Positions 9,773 through 19,013 of a DNA stretch of 64,000 bases are shown piece by piece. The translations under genes and the position numbers were made by a program. Numbering within the stretch: the first letter of the stretch is position 1; each line of letters begins with the position of its first letter. Source of the DNA: Eremothecium cymbalariae DBVPG#7215 (lineage: Eukaryota > Ascomycota > Saccharomycetes > Saccharomycetales > Saccharomycetaceae); the NCBI RefSeq assembly GCF_000235365.1, contig NC_016453.1:1054001-1118000 (forward strand), in the 5' to 3' direction. Below the pieces are notes generated by a model. That model had not been told where the DNA came from. It made no database searches and saw only the letters and a list, made by a program, of their open reading frames with translations.

Positions 9773-12700
9773 TCAACTTACCTTCAATGCTGTGTTATTA
9801 CATAGATTTTCGAAAAGTGTTGGATTTGGCTTCAATTCATCCATGGAAATATTTGTACCTCTAACAACCTTGAACGAACCTGTACCAATCGACATAGTTT
9901 GACCCAAAATAATACACTCTGAGACACCTTCAACCGCGTCTTTTTTCATGTAAAATGCAGCATCAAACAGGTGATCTGTTGTTTTCTCAAAAGACGCCAG
10001 TTGCAATACAGAATCCCTCATCTTAGATAAACCGAATCTTGTAATACCTAAAACCTCACCTTTATATGTCATTACATCACCCAGCAATTGAATATGACGA
10101 GGATCAACACTCATACCATGGTTACTCATTGTGTAATCAATTTCATCAATAATACTTGTCCTGGCAGCTTCGATACCCAACACTTCGAAAACCTCTAGGA
10201 AATGGTTTGTCTTCGTCTTATAACCAATAACACCATCCGTTGTCATCACATCTCTTAAACCGTAACCTTCAACCAACAATTCCCTCTTACCGTCTTCAAG
10301 AATATTGATAACTGCTCTGGAAATGTCTGGCAAGCCTTTGACGACGATGTTTGGTAGTGCACGACGGAGGTGCTGCATTCTATAAAACACATCGTTTTCA
10401 TTTGGCTCGGATACCAGTGTTGAAATAGATTTACCCTTTTCAAGGTCATTACCAACACTGATATTTATTTTGTTTTTACCAATTATAGACACATCACCGG
10501 TAGATATCTTTAACTTTGGTGCTCTAGATATTGCGATGGCAATGTCTTCAATAGTTAGTTCAAGTTGTAATTTTTCAATGGTAGATAAATCTACCTTCAC
10601 CTGGATGAATGACATATTGTCTCTGTAAACATCTTGGATATAGAACACCACGTCTGACAGCAAAGTTTTTTCAATTCTACCTTTAACCACACGTGCTGCT
10701 CTTTCATCATTATCGTTAACCAACAAAGCATTAATAATAGGAGTAGAGATAACTTTAGAAGCATTGATAATTTCTTTGATACGCGGGACACCTAAAGTGA
10801 TATTCATAGAAGCAACACCAGCAAAATGGAAAGTTTTCAAAGTCATTTGAGTACCCGGTTCACCAATTGAATGTGCACCTATTGCTCCAACCGCAGTACC
10901 AGGTTCGACCTTTGCTTTGTGGTACTTTGAGATTGCAATATTCAAAAATGTAGTCACCAAATTGTAGCTGATTTTACACAGTTGATTAATAGAGTTCAAA
11001 TCTGCAGTTGACGCCGATGCGTCCAGATCCATATATTTTAATTCTTGTGCGGGTTCTTCCAAAAGTGATTTCAAGCCCTTTGACTTTCTTATTTGTGCGA
11101 GTCTGTGAGCCTTGGCCGTCATATATGTCCTCAAAGATTGGTAGAAGTCCCTCTCAGCATCATTTTGATCAATATATTCATCATTTGACCCGAGATCAGC
11201 ACTGATTGCATTACCTACATTATCCAATCTCAATAGCTGCCTTTCCAGAGGCACTAAAATGCTATTTGATGTCTCCATTATCTGGTACGGTAATAGTCCA
11301 GGTTCTTCATTGTTGAATGTGATGTTGTTAGCATGATCCCATGATCTGTTAAAGTTCACTGGCTGTGCATTACCTTCCATATTCAATGGATCAAGGCCAT
11401 CACCACCATAAGTAAACTGAACAACACCATTAGATGATGTCCGGACAGTATTGTCGTACTGACAAGACAAATCTTCTAAAGATTTCATCAACCTACGAGA
11501 CATATAACCGGTTTCGGCAGTTTTCACAGCAGTATCAACCAAACCTTCACGACCAGAAATAGCATGAAACAAAAATTCCGGAGGAGATAAGCCACTGAAA
11601 AAAGAACTTCTAACAAAACCCTTTGATTGTGGTGTTTTAGAGTTCTTTGCAAAATGTGGCAAGGAACGGTCTTGAAACCCATCAGGAACACGATTACCAG
11701 ATATGATCTGTTGTCCAACAACGGCGACCATCTGAGAAACATTCAAATTAGAACCTTTAGAACCACATGTTGCCATAATCAATGGCGCATTCAAATTGTC
11801 CAATTCTCTAATACAGACCTCACCAACTTCCTCTCTAACTTTCGACAAAAGGCCACCAATTTTTGCCTCTAGGGTTTGCTCTTCATTACAACCTGGTTGC
11901 GTCTCTAATTCTCCCCTTTTGAATAAGTCAATTAACTCATCACATTTAGCATACGCGATTTCAACCATCTCTTCTTTCTTCGCCTTCAATTCCTTACCGG
12001 GGGTGACATCGTTGATCCCGATAGAAAACCCTCTATTCCCCAGGTATCTAGCACATAATTTAGCCATTCTATTCATCGCTTTGGCAGCCTCATATGGACC
12101 GAAATCTCTTAGGATTGTATAAAATACGGAGTGTTTCTTACCATCACCTAAAACAGACTTGTCCATCACACCACATAGAATCTCAGACCCTCGTATAATA
12201 ACATAGCCGTCATTGGATGACATTTCATTTGGAAAACTTTTATTCTTAGGTGGAAGGTAGACTTTATTTTTAGCATCCAAATTTATGATAACCGGCGATT
12301 TTTTATTTGGTCTTATTAGCAAGGAAAATACCTGCTTACCGGTCCATAGGTAGCACGGCTTGATTATTGCAGGAGGAGGTAGATCAAATTGCATATTAGC
12401 GTCCGCCATCATTGAAAGCAATTGAGTAAACGTTGCCCGGTCGAAAAATGAATCTTTATGGGAGATTAAGTATGAACCCGTAATAAAATCCTGCGTCGCA
12501 GAAATAATAGGTTCCCCTGATTTGGGAGTTAATAGATTGTTCTTCACTCCCATCAAATTAATTGCCTCTGCACGAGCCTCCTCAGTTTGGGGAACATGCA
12601 AGTTCATTTCATCACCATCAAAATCTGCGTTATACGGAGTGCACACACACTCATTTAATCTGAAAGTTCTCCAGGGGCGAATCTTAGCATAATGTGACAA

Positions 12701-14152
12701 AATTGATAATCTGTGCAAAGAAGGCTGTCTATTAAACAATACAACATCACCATCCTCAATATGTCTTTCAACCACATCTCCAATCTGTATGTTCTTAGCT
12801 AATTTTATGCGATCACCGTAACGCAAGTTTCTTCTGGCGTCTTCATTCTTCTTCAGCATATAATTTGCACCCGGATGAACATTTGGGCCATTGATTATCA
12901 GCTGCTGCAGCTTATGCTTATTATAACGGGTGACTCTTTCCGGGTATGTCAACACCTTAGCCACACGGTCTGGAACTGCCACTTCATCAATGGACAAATT
13001 TGGGTCTGGTGAAATAACAGTTCTACCCGAAAAATCCACACGTTTACCAGACAAGTTACCTCTGAATCTCCCCTGCTTACCCTTCAATCTTTGGCAAAAA
13101 CCTCTTATAGGCTTCGTCTTTCCACCGCCTGTACCGCCTGGCATCAATGCTGGGTTGACAGAATCAGAATTTATGTACATTGCGACAGCCATCTGTAAGT
13201 AGTCCCATTGCTCCATCATGTTATTTATAGATATACCCTTCTCCAGTCCTGCTTTGATTAGAGAAGAAGTCCAAACGATTTCGGTCAGCTTAACGGTAAG
13301 GTCATCTTCATTAGAAGCAGGAGAATCTTGCATCATCACTGACGGACGAATACACACTGGAGGAGCAGGCAGGTATCTCCATATATAAGTCTCCGGTCTG
13401 CCAGCCTTCACAGTAGAGTCAATACCCAGTAACTCGCAGTCTTGGGCTCTGACTTGCTTAAACAAATTCAAAGTTTTCAAAGGATTGAGATTATCCATGG
13501 AACGTTTCATGTACCGTTCTAATTCTGGATTGTGCTGCAGAACCTGGTTCCAATCCCCAATCCATTTCTCCTTCTCAGGAGCAGACTTCTTACCAACCCA
13601 GCGAAAGGTATCATGGATAATTTTCAGTGCAGCTGAACCTGATCCTGTCGCTGCTTTTTTCACAACACCGTTCAACGCACCACAATGCAGACAACGCCTC
13701 TGTTTCTTGCACTGATCTAACACCTTTCTCAAAGTAGCCATCCTTCTTAGGTTATCAATGCCAGGACGTCTCAGCTCAGCAAGGAACTGTCTTTTTTCCT
13801 CTTCACTCAGCAAAATGGCGGCACAGTTCTTGCAAATACTCTGCAGAATTTGGATTGTGGCCTTGAAATACCCAATATGAAACACAGGAAGCGCAAGTTT
13901 AATATGACCAAAATGCCCGTGACATGAAGCCAGATTCCCATGGCATGTAGAACACTCCGCCTGAGATGAAGAAACCCCCATTTTCGAATCTAACGCACCG
14001 CCTTGCTTCGGAGCCCTCCCATTTTCAAGATCAAACAAATCTCGAGTGAATATCTCTACCTCAGATTGAGCGACAATATCCGACGCACTCAATGCGGAGA
14101 AGTGCAAACCCTTGATCTTTTTGGGTGCCACATCCACAACAACTTCCTTCAT
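9773..14152 (-). CDS. RPO31: RNA polymerase III largest subunit C160
   Basis: 1459-residue beta'-like subunit of nuclear RNA polymerase III, which makes tRNA, 5S rRNA and other small RNAs. The clamp zinc site is C67, C70, C77, H80 (CSTC...CHGH), with a second cysteine set CKNC near 107 and CLHCG near 154. The absolutely conserved magnesium loop NADFDGD is at 508-514. Bridge helix, trigger loop (GEPGTQMTL) and the C-terminal jaw and cleft domains are all recognisable. Length equals S. cerevisiae Rpo31 (1460 aa). It is divergent from SEM1, and its upstream region has an RRPE+PAC pair. No disruption is seen. Confidence 0.98.
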   Translation of the reverse strand: MKEVVVDVAPKKIKGLHFSALSASDIVAQSEVEIFTRDLFDLENGRAPKQGGALDSKMGVSSSQAECSTCHGNLASCHGHFGHIKLALPVFHIGYFKATIQILQSICKNCAAILLSEEEKRQFLAELRRPGIDNLRRMATLRKVLDQCKKQRRCLHCGALNGVVKKAATGSGSAALKIIHDTFRWVGKKSAPEKEKWIGDWNQVLQHNPELERYMKRSMDNLNPLKTLNLFKQVRAQDCELLGIDSTVKAGRPETYIWRYLPAPPVCIRPSVMMQDSPASNEDDLTVKLTEIVWTSSLIKAGLEKGISINNMMEQWDYLQMAVAMYINSDSVNPALMPGGTGGGKTKPIRGFCQRLKGKQGRFRGNLSGKRVDFSGRTVISPDPNLSIDEVAVPDRVAKVLTYPERVTRYNKHKLQQLIINGPNVHPGANYMLKKNEDARRNLRYGDRIKLAKNIQIGDVVERHIEDGDVVLFNRQPSLHRLSILSHYAKIRPWRTFRLNECVCTPYNADFDGDEMNLHVPQTEEARAEAINLMGVKNNLLTPKSGEPIISATQDFITGSYLISHKDSFFDRATFTQLLSMMADANMQFDLPPPAIIKPCYLWTGKQVFSLLIRPNKKSPVIINLDAKNKVYLPPKNKSFPNEMSSNDGYVIIRGSEILCGVMDKSVLGDGKKHSVFYTILRDFGPYEAAKAMNRMAKLCARYLGNRGFSIGINDVTPGKELKAKKEEMVEIAYAKCDELIDLFKRGELETQPGCNEEQTLEAKIGGLLSKVREEVGEVCIRELDNLNAPLIMATCGSKGSNLNVSQMVAVVGQQIISGNRVPDGFQDRSLPHFAKNSKTPQSKGFVRSSFFSGLSPPEFLFHAISGREGLVDTAVKTAETGYMSRRLMKSLEDLSCQYDNTVRTSSNGVVQFTYGGDGLDPLNMEGNAQPVNFNRSWDHANNITFNNEEPGLLPYQIMETSNSILVPLERQLLRLDNVGNAISADLGSNDEYIDQNDAERDFYQSLRTYMTAKAHRLAQIRKSKGLKSLLEEPAQELKYMDLDASASTADLNSINQLCKISYNLVTTFLNIAISKYHKAKVEPGTAVGAIGAHSIGEPGTQMTLKTFHFAGVASMNITLGVPRIKEIINASKVISTPIINALLVNDNDERAARVVKGRIEKTLLSDVVFYIQDVYRDNMSFIQVKVDLSTIEKLQLELTIEDIAIAISRAPKLKISTGDVSIIGKNKINISVGNDLEKGKSISTLVSEPNENDVFYRMQHLRRALPNIVVKGLPDISRAVINILEDGKRELLVEGYGLRDVMTTDGVIGYKTKTNHFLEVFEVLGIEAARTSIIDEIDYTMSNHGMSVDPRHIQLLGDVMTYKGEVLGITRFGLSKMRDSVLQLASFEKTTDHLFDAAFYMKKDAVEGVSECIILGQTMSIGTGSFKVVRGTNISMDELKPNPTLFENLCNNTALKVS

Positions 14153-14758
14153 TTTGAAATCTTTCCAAACGCTCGAATATCAACTCCGAATATAGCTCAA
14201 CAAACAGTCTAATGCTCAAGAAAACAGAACTTCCAAAGATGATAAATTCTTCGTATTTTTAAATTAAACCAACAACGAAACCTATGCAATAACAGCTCAA
14301 CAACCACACTCCACCTTGACTTTATCAAAACCCATCAGGGCTAATTACCCTTCCAACTAGAATGCGATGAGCTCGAAAATTTTTCAAACTACAAAGAAAA
14401 AGGCTTCCCTCCATACAAACAGCATACAAACATGCGGTGCATGGGTGCACTCCAACACTAATGGGCAGATCATTAACCACATCCAAAGTTCCACCATATA
14501 TCACCCTCCAAGCTGGTAGCGATGCCACCAGGAACTGCAATGACTCCTGCCAGCATTCCATGCCGGCCGTGCCACCCTGTTGCCTCGCCAGCTTCCGCTG
14601 TCAGATCACTTAACGTATATAATGATAATCCAGTAGAATATTTCAGCGGTCGCAGATTTCCTGCGCAGCTTTGCCATCCCTAAAGTAAAAAGATGGGAAC
14701 AACATCAGGTCCCAGGATTGATCAAGCGTAAAAACAACACAAGTATAAGATAGGTATA
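14153..14758. other. Divergent promoter region RPO31 / SEM1
   Basis: 606 bp with no credible gene. Besides the RRPE/PAC pair it has, at about 14569-14576 on the minus strand, GGTGGCAC, a near-match to the Rpn4 PACE box on the SEM1 side; the match is imperfect. Short open frames on the minus strand here have no recognisable protein features. Confidence 0.6.
14364..14386 (-). promoter_or_regulatory. RRPE + PAC element pair upstream of RPO31
   Basis: Read on the minus strand, TGAAAAATTTTC (RRPE consensus) is followed immediately by GAGCTCATCGC, which contains the reverse of the PAC core GCGATGAG. The pair lies about 210-235 bp upstream of the RPO31 ATG. In budding yeasts this pair marks ribosome-biogenesis and Pol I/III subunit genes (Stb3 and Dot6/Tod6 targets). 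Factor binding is inferred from motif identity and from the nature of the target gene. Confidence 0.75.
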
Positions 14759-14974
14759 ATGTCTGATAAGGGAAACAGCAAGCCTGTGAAGAACGCACTT
14801 GAGGATGAGGATGAGTTTGAAGACTTTCCTGTGGATTCGTGGCCAGCAAGCGAGACTGTACAGGCGTTTAAAGAAGGCGACAGCTGTCTTTGGGAGGAAG
14901 ATTGGGATGACGTAGAGGTCGAAGACGATTTCACGAAGGAACTAAAGAGAGAGCTGGAGAAGAATAAACAGTGA
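14759..14974 (+). CDS. SEM1: 26S proteasome lid subunit Sem1 (Dss1 homologue)
   Basis: 71-residue very acidic, intrinsically disordered protein. Two clusters of acidic and aromatic residues (EDEFEDFPVDSW and WEEDWDDVEVEDDF) are the family signature that docks on lid subunits, on the TREX-2 complex and on other partners. It ends in a basic and acidic helix. S. cerevisiae Sem1 is 89 aa; the missing residues are in the poorly conserved N-terminus and linker. It lies between RPO31 and RPT5, next to another proteasome gene, and matches YDR363W-A by position. Confidence 0.93.
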   Translation: MSDKGNSKPVKNALEDEDEFEDFPVDSWPASETVQAFKEGDSCLWEEDWDDVEVEDDFTKELKRELEKNKQ

Positions 14975-15077
14975 TAAGGGTGGATGGTTGTGTGGAGTGT
15001 ATATTACTGTATAAAAATGTCTTAGATAGTTGATGCACTTCAATAGAAAGATAAATTGAATATTTGGGAATTTTTGG

Positions 15078-15085
15078 TTACCCGG
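15078..15085. promoter_or_regulatory. Reb1-type site upstream of RPT5
   Basis: TTACCCGG, an exact match to the core of the general regulatory factor Reb1. It lies about 140 bp upstream of the RPT5 ATG and just beyond the SEM1 stop. Reb1 sites position the nucleosome-free region and can end upstream transcription, which would suit the 247-bp SEM1-RPT5 spacer. Assigned from motif only. Confidence 0.6.
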
Positions 15086-15127
15086 GGCTGAGGAACTGAT
15101 GCAGTTAAACTGAGATCGGCGAAGTAG

Positions 15128-15136
15128 GGTGGCAAA
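15128..15136 (+). promoter_or_regulatory. PACE box (Rpn4 site) of RPT5
   Basis: GGTGGCAAA, an exact match to the proteasome-associated control element bound by the transcription factor Rpn4. It is 86 bp upstream of the RPT5 start, the usual distance and orientation for yeast proteasome genes. This predicts induction of RPT5 under proteotoxic stress. Confidence 0.88.
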
Positions 15137-15221
15137 TGTGATATGAATAATGGTAGTTTACAAACGAGCGTTCAAGAACTGGTGTTCGGAGAAGGAATAA
15201 CAAGTAGATAAAGGTGTGAAT

Positions 15222-16520
15222 ATGTCTACATTAGAGGAGTTGGAGTCGCAGCAGCTGCTAGGTGATGATGAGGTTGACCAGGAGATCTTAAACTTGCCAA
15301 CTTCAGAGCTACAAACTAGGACCAAGTTGCTAGATAACGAAATCAGGATATTTAGATCTGAACTTCAGCGGTTGTCGCATGAGAACAGTGTGATGCTAGA
15401 GAAGATCAAGGATAATAAAGAGAAAATAAAGAACAATAAACAGTTGCCGTACTTGGTTGCCAATGTTGTAGAAATTATGGACATGGATGGGTTGGACGAT
15501 ACAAACGAGTCCGTGACTCAGGGAGGCAATTTAAACTTGGATAATGCGGCTAAGGGTTATGCTGCGGTAGTTAAGACGTCATCTCGACAAACGGTGTTTT
15601 TACCCATGGTTGGATTGGTCAATCCTAAGAAATTGAAGCCGAATGACTTAGTGGGTGTGAACAAAGATTCTTATTTGGTTTTAGATACACTACCTTCTGA
15701 GTTTGATTCCAGAGTCAAAGCTATGGAGGTTGATGATAAGCCAACAGAGACGTATTCCGATGTTGGTGGTTTAGACAAGCAGATTGAGGAATTGGTTGAA
15801 GCAATTGTATTGCCGATGAAACAGGCCGAAAAATTTAAGGATATGGGCATCAAAGCTCCTAAGGGAGCGTTAATGTATGGCCCTCCCGGTACTGGGAAGA
15901 CATTACTAGCAAGAGCGTGTGCTGCACAGACAAACGCTACCTTTTTGAAATTGGCTGCTCCGCAGCTAGTCCAAATGTTCATAGGTGAAGGTGCTAAATT
16001 AGTCCGCGATGCATTTGCTTTGGCAAAAGAGAAGGCTCCGACCATTATATTCATTGACGAATTGGATGCAATTGGTACTAAGCGTTTTGATTCCGAAAAG
16101 TCTGGAGATAGAGAAGTTCAAAGAACGATGTTGGAATTATTGAACCAGCTAGATGGATTTGGTTCTGATGACAGAGTCAAGGTTTTAGCTGCAACAAACA
16201 GAGTAGATGTCCTGGACCCTGCACTTTTGCGGTCCGGTAGGTTAGATAGGAAGATCGAGTTTCCATTGCCAACAGAGGATGCAAGGGCACAAATTTTACA
16301 AATTCATTCAAGAAAGATGACGACAGACGATTCAATTAACTGGCAAGAGTTAGCTAGATCCACTGATGAGTTTAATGGTGCGCAGTTGAAAGCTGTCTCC
16401 GTAGAAGCTGGTATGATTGCTTTAAGGAATGGACAATCTGTGGTTAAGCATGAAGATTTTGTGGAGGCCATTAGTGAAGTCCAAGCCAGAAAAACTAAAT
16501 CCGTATCGTTCTACGCTTAA
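15222..16520 (+). CDS. RPT5: 26S proteasome regulatory ATPase Rpt5
   Basis: 432-residue AAA ATPase of the 19S base that unfolds substrates and opens the 20S gate. An N-terminal coiled coil (about 25-75) and OB domain precede the AAA domain, with Walker A GPPGTGKT at 220-227 and Walker [12 protein letters not shown] about 50 residues on. Sensor and arginine-finger segments are intact ([11 protein letters not shown]). The C-terminus SFYA is the HbYX-type tail that inserts into the alpha-ring. The start is the ATG at 15222; a GTG two codons upstream is not used. Length matches S. cerevisiae (434 aa). Confidence 0.98.
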   Translation: MSTLEELESQQLLGDDEVDQEILNLPTSELQTRTKLLDNEIRIFRSELQRLSHENSVMLEKIKDNKEKIKNNKQLPYLVANVVEIMDMDGLDDTNESVTQGGNLNLDNAAKGYAAVVKTSSRQTVFLPMVGLVNPKKLKPNDLVGVNKDSYLVLDTLPSEFDSRVKAMEVDDKPTETYSDVGGLDKQIEELVEAIVLPMKQAEKFKDMGIKAPKGALMYGPPGTGKTLLARACAAQTNATFLKLAAPQLVQMFIGEGAKLVRDAFALAKEKAPTIIFIDELDAIGTKRFDSEKSGDREVQRTMLELLNQLDGFGSDDRVKVLAATNRVDVLDPALLRSGRLDRKIEFPLPTEDARAQILQIHSRKMTTDDSINWQELARSTDEFNGAQLKAVSVEAGMIALRNGQSVVKHEDFVEAISEVQARKTKSVSFYA

Positions 16521-16597
16521 TGAAGAACTGCAGAAACAAACTACTAAATATATAATATTATATTCAATATTAAATCGAATTAAGCATTTTTTGTACA

Positions 16598-18013
16598 TTA
16601 ATCAAAAAGAAAAATCTTCCCAGAGTTACCACTACATATTACTTTGCTGGTCTCCTGGGGATTCCAAGCTACATTGGTGAGCGGGTCCTTAGTACCAGCG
16701 TTAAACTGCTTTAATATCCTGCATGTTTTCCAATCCCAAATGAACAAGCGACCCATAGAGTCACCCGATGCAATATATCTACCATCCGGTGAAATATCAA
16801 AGCGTATACCATAACCCGCAGAGTGGTGACCTTTGAAAATTTTCTTAGTATGTTTTTTATATTTCGGTTTCATGGAATATACGCCAATAGAATTGTCCAT
16901 GCTCTGTGTTGCAAAATAGTTGTGTTCTGGATGTATTTCAATCCAGGGCATTGAATGCTGGGCGGTGTCGGAAATTTGTTTTATAGGTATATTGATCTGG
17001 TTGTCCCAAATTCTTATAGTCTTGTCTTCTGAAGACGAAATGAATTTTGATCCATTAGGAAAGAATTTTAGTGCGATAATAGATGACGTATGATGATCGT
17101 ATGTTTGAATCAAACCGTTTTTGTAGTTATCTCTAGTATCGTAATGCTTAATTTCTGAATTCAATAAGCCCACAACTAACTCATAGTTGTTAATCGGGTG
17201 AAACGTGACACAATTTGGAACGCTAGTTAGTTTGGTTCTGTGTATTATAGCGCCCTTTTCAGTATCCCAAATCTTTAGAAATTTATCATAACTAACACTT
17301 GTAAACTGCTTCGAGTCGGTAGTGAAATTAAAGTCTCTTATAGGCTTCTGATGCCCACAAAAATCACGAAGGAGTCTTCTATCATGATACAAGTCCCAGA
17401 TTTTCAACTTATTATCGTTTCCTCCAGATAAAAACAAATGTCCACTCTTCGGTAGAAATTTAAGTGCTGTAGTGCCATTTTCATGGCCATCGTAGACATT
17501 AATAATCTTCTTTGGCAGATAGCACTGAAATGATAGCGGCTCTTTATTGAAATTAATATCAATATCAGAAGGGGTGTGAAGATACCCTCTACCCAAGTAG
17601 TCTTTCTCCTTTTCTCCATAAAAGGTTGAGGTTTCTATATCTTCACCGCCATCATCAGCACCGTCATCACTATGGAAATCACCCTCATCGAGCGCATACT
17701 GGTGACTAGAACCTATACCACCATCTTCATAATTATTATCAGAGTCACTGGATGACTCCCACTTCCCCCATGGGCCACTTCCACTACGCTTACGTCGCTT
17801 AGCCTTTAGCTCAGCCTTTGTGAAGTGATACCGCTTCGTTGTTCCACTGCCTAATGAAGAAAACGTTACATTGTTAGTTGATACCACTTGCCCTGAAGCG
17901 GGTATATGTTTCGACCTTAAACCTTTTGGATTCGAGTCCTTAGCATCAGATATATTACAAGAGTCCTCATCCTCAAATTCAGATGTTGAAGAATAATTGT
18001 TAACCAAAGGCAT
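16598..18013 (-). CDS. CDC40: Second-step splicing factor, WD40
   Basis: 471-residue homologue of Cdc40/Prp17, a spliceosomal protein needed for the second transesterification and for timely expression of cell-cycle genes. The N-terminal 170 or so residues are disordered with basic (KAELKAKRRKR) and acidic (DDGADDGGED) parts. A seven-bladed WD40 propeller follows, with repeated GH...WD spacing such as KIWDLYHDRR, KIWDTEKG and RIWDNQ. It is complete compared with S. cerevisiae (455 aa). The stop lies 77 bp from the convergent RPT5 stop. Confidence 0.93.
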   Translation of the reverse strand: MPLVNNYSSTSEFEDEDSCNISDAKDSNPKGLRSKHIPASGQVVSTNNVTFSSLGSGTTKRYHFTKAELKAKRRKRSGSGPWGKWESSSDSDNNYEDGGIGSSHQYALDEGDFHSDDGADDGGEDIETSTFYGEKEKDYLGRGYLHTPSDIDINFNKEPLSFQCYLPKKIINVYDGHENGTTALKFLPKSGHLFLSGGNDNKLKIWDLYHDRRLLRDFCGHQKPIRDFNFTTDSKQFTSVSYDKFLKIWDTEKGAIIHRTKLTSVPNCVTFHPINNYELVVGLLNSEIKHYDTRDNYKNGLIQTYDHHTSSIIALKFFPNGSKFISSSEDKTIRIWDNQINIPIKQISDTAQHSMPWIEIHPEHNYFATQSMDNSIGVYSMKPKYKKHTKKIFKGHHSAGYGIRFDISPDGRYIASGDSMGRLFIWDWKTCRILKQFNAGTKDPLTNVAWNPQETSKVICSGNSGKIFLFD

Positions 18014-18708
18014 CGAGGTGATCTTTGAAGTTCATGAAGGGAAGAGAATTCAAATAGTTCGTGAGAAATGTCTTATAAATTAAAACATAACCAACCAACA
18101 CACAACATGTGATTTCTACTCTAGATTCAACGCCCCCCAAGATTCAACTCACTTGCCCTTTCATTTAAATAGTCATTATAACATAATTCCTTAATATTAT
18201 ATTCCAATCATTTTTAGTAGTATTAATATATTAACGGGGCACTGGCGATAAGTTGACGTGCTAACTTGAAGTTCTCGTCACGTGCCAGCTAATACTTAGG
18301 TTGATGATCAGTTACTGTTTATATAGTCGCTAATCCGGCTCAAATACCCTCCGGGGATCTAGCTGGACCTATATCTAATCTAATCTAGCTAGTTTGGTCT
18401 TATATAGTTTCTGTTGTCCTACTTAAGCTCTCTTGACTTAATCGCTATGCAGATTCCTAGCCGATAACAGCTCAATGGTTATCTTGACACTTCTAACAAC
18501 TCTGATTCGCTGTTATACAATGGTTATCATCTTCATAGTCTCCTAACGACTCTGATTCGCTGCTTCTTTGTCTTGTTATCGTGACTATCAAGATGCTTCT
18601 TAGTCTGATCATCATAACTGCCGAGATGCTCTTTTGATTTTACGACAAAAATCACGTGCAACATATCCTGTAATTACCTCAAAAAATTACAGTACTACTA
18701 TACGATTT
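18014..18708. other. Non-coding region between CDC40 and tRNA-Glu
   Basis: About 700 bp upstream of both CDC40 (minus) and the tRNA gene, with no credible open frame. It holds two E-box CACGTG sequences (18279-18284 and 18653-18658), a degenerate tandem duplication at 18473-18562, and a short inverted repeat TGTAATT...AATTACA at about 18670-18692. Its position upstream of a tRNA suggests a place where retroelement remnants could sit, but I recognise no LTR ends. Confidence 0.5.
18473..18562. repeat. Imperfect tandem duplication, about 45-50 bp unit
   Basis: The segment starting CAATGGTTATC at 18473 and ending TCTGATTCGCTG at 18512 is repeated from 18518 to 18562. The two anchors are identical or nearly so (AACAACTCTGATTCGCTG against AACGACTCTGATTCGCTG), and a 5-bp length change lies between them. 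A more degraded third copy may follow to about 18625. Confidence 0.6.
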
Positions 18709-18780
18709 TCCGATATAGTGTAACGGCTATCACACCTCGCTTTCACCGTGGAGACCCGGGTTCGACTCCCGGTATCGGAG
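18709..18780 (+). tRNA. tRNA-Glu (anticodon UUC)
   Basis: 72-nt tRNA that folds completely without a variable arm or intron. The acceptor stem TCCGATA/TATCGGA is perfect, with discriminator G. The D arm is GTG/CAC, the anticodon TTC lies at tRNA positions 34-36, and the T arm CCGGG-TTCGACT-CCCGG is intact. Internal A and B boxes are present (TAGTGTAACGGC, GGTTCGACTCC). The sequence is almost the same as the yeast tRNA-Glu(UUC) I know, but the anticodon stem has a U29-U41 mismatch (window positions 18737 and 18749). Confidence 0.97.
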
Positions 18781-18817
18781 TATGTCCTGAAATGTCTTTG
18801 GCAAGTTATAATACTTC

Positions 18818-18823
18818 TTTTTT
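18818..18823 (+). terminator. Pol III terminator of tRNA-Glu
   Basis: A run of six T residues 38 bp beyond the tRNA 3' end is the first oligo-T of five or more on the coding strand, so it is the likely Pol III stop. The trailer would be longer than usual for a yeast tRNA. Confidence 0.6.
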
Positions 18824-19013
18824 AATTATTTAATTTGCAACTAGAAAGGTGGATTTGTAACTACTGGCTAGTATTGTAGAAATGAGTTTGTTTGTATTTC
18901 TGTGTTCTTTGTTATACCTGGCTAAATAGGTGTTGCGACTTTTGGTGCGGATTAGATTAACAGCAGAAAGGTGTGAAACTCCGTAGTTTATTCAAGGAGC
19001 AAGTATTGCAGAA

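Noticed and set aside
18279..18658. CACGTG boxes here and elsewhere as possible centromere CDEI
   Set aside because: No AT-only CDEII followed by a CDEIII-like TTTCCGAA core near any of them, so they are read as E-boxes only.
18180..18708. Solo LTR upstream of tRNA-Glu
   Set aside because: No clear TG...CA termini, target duplication or retroelement coding remains; only a local repeat can be supported.
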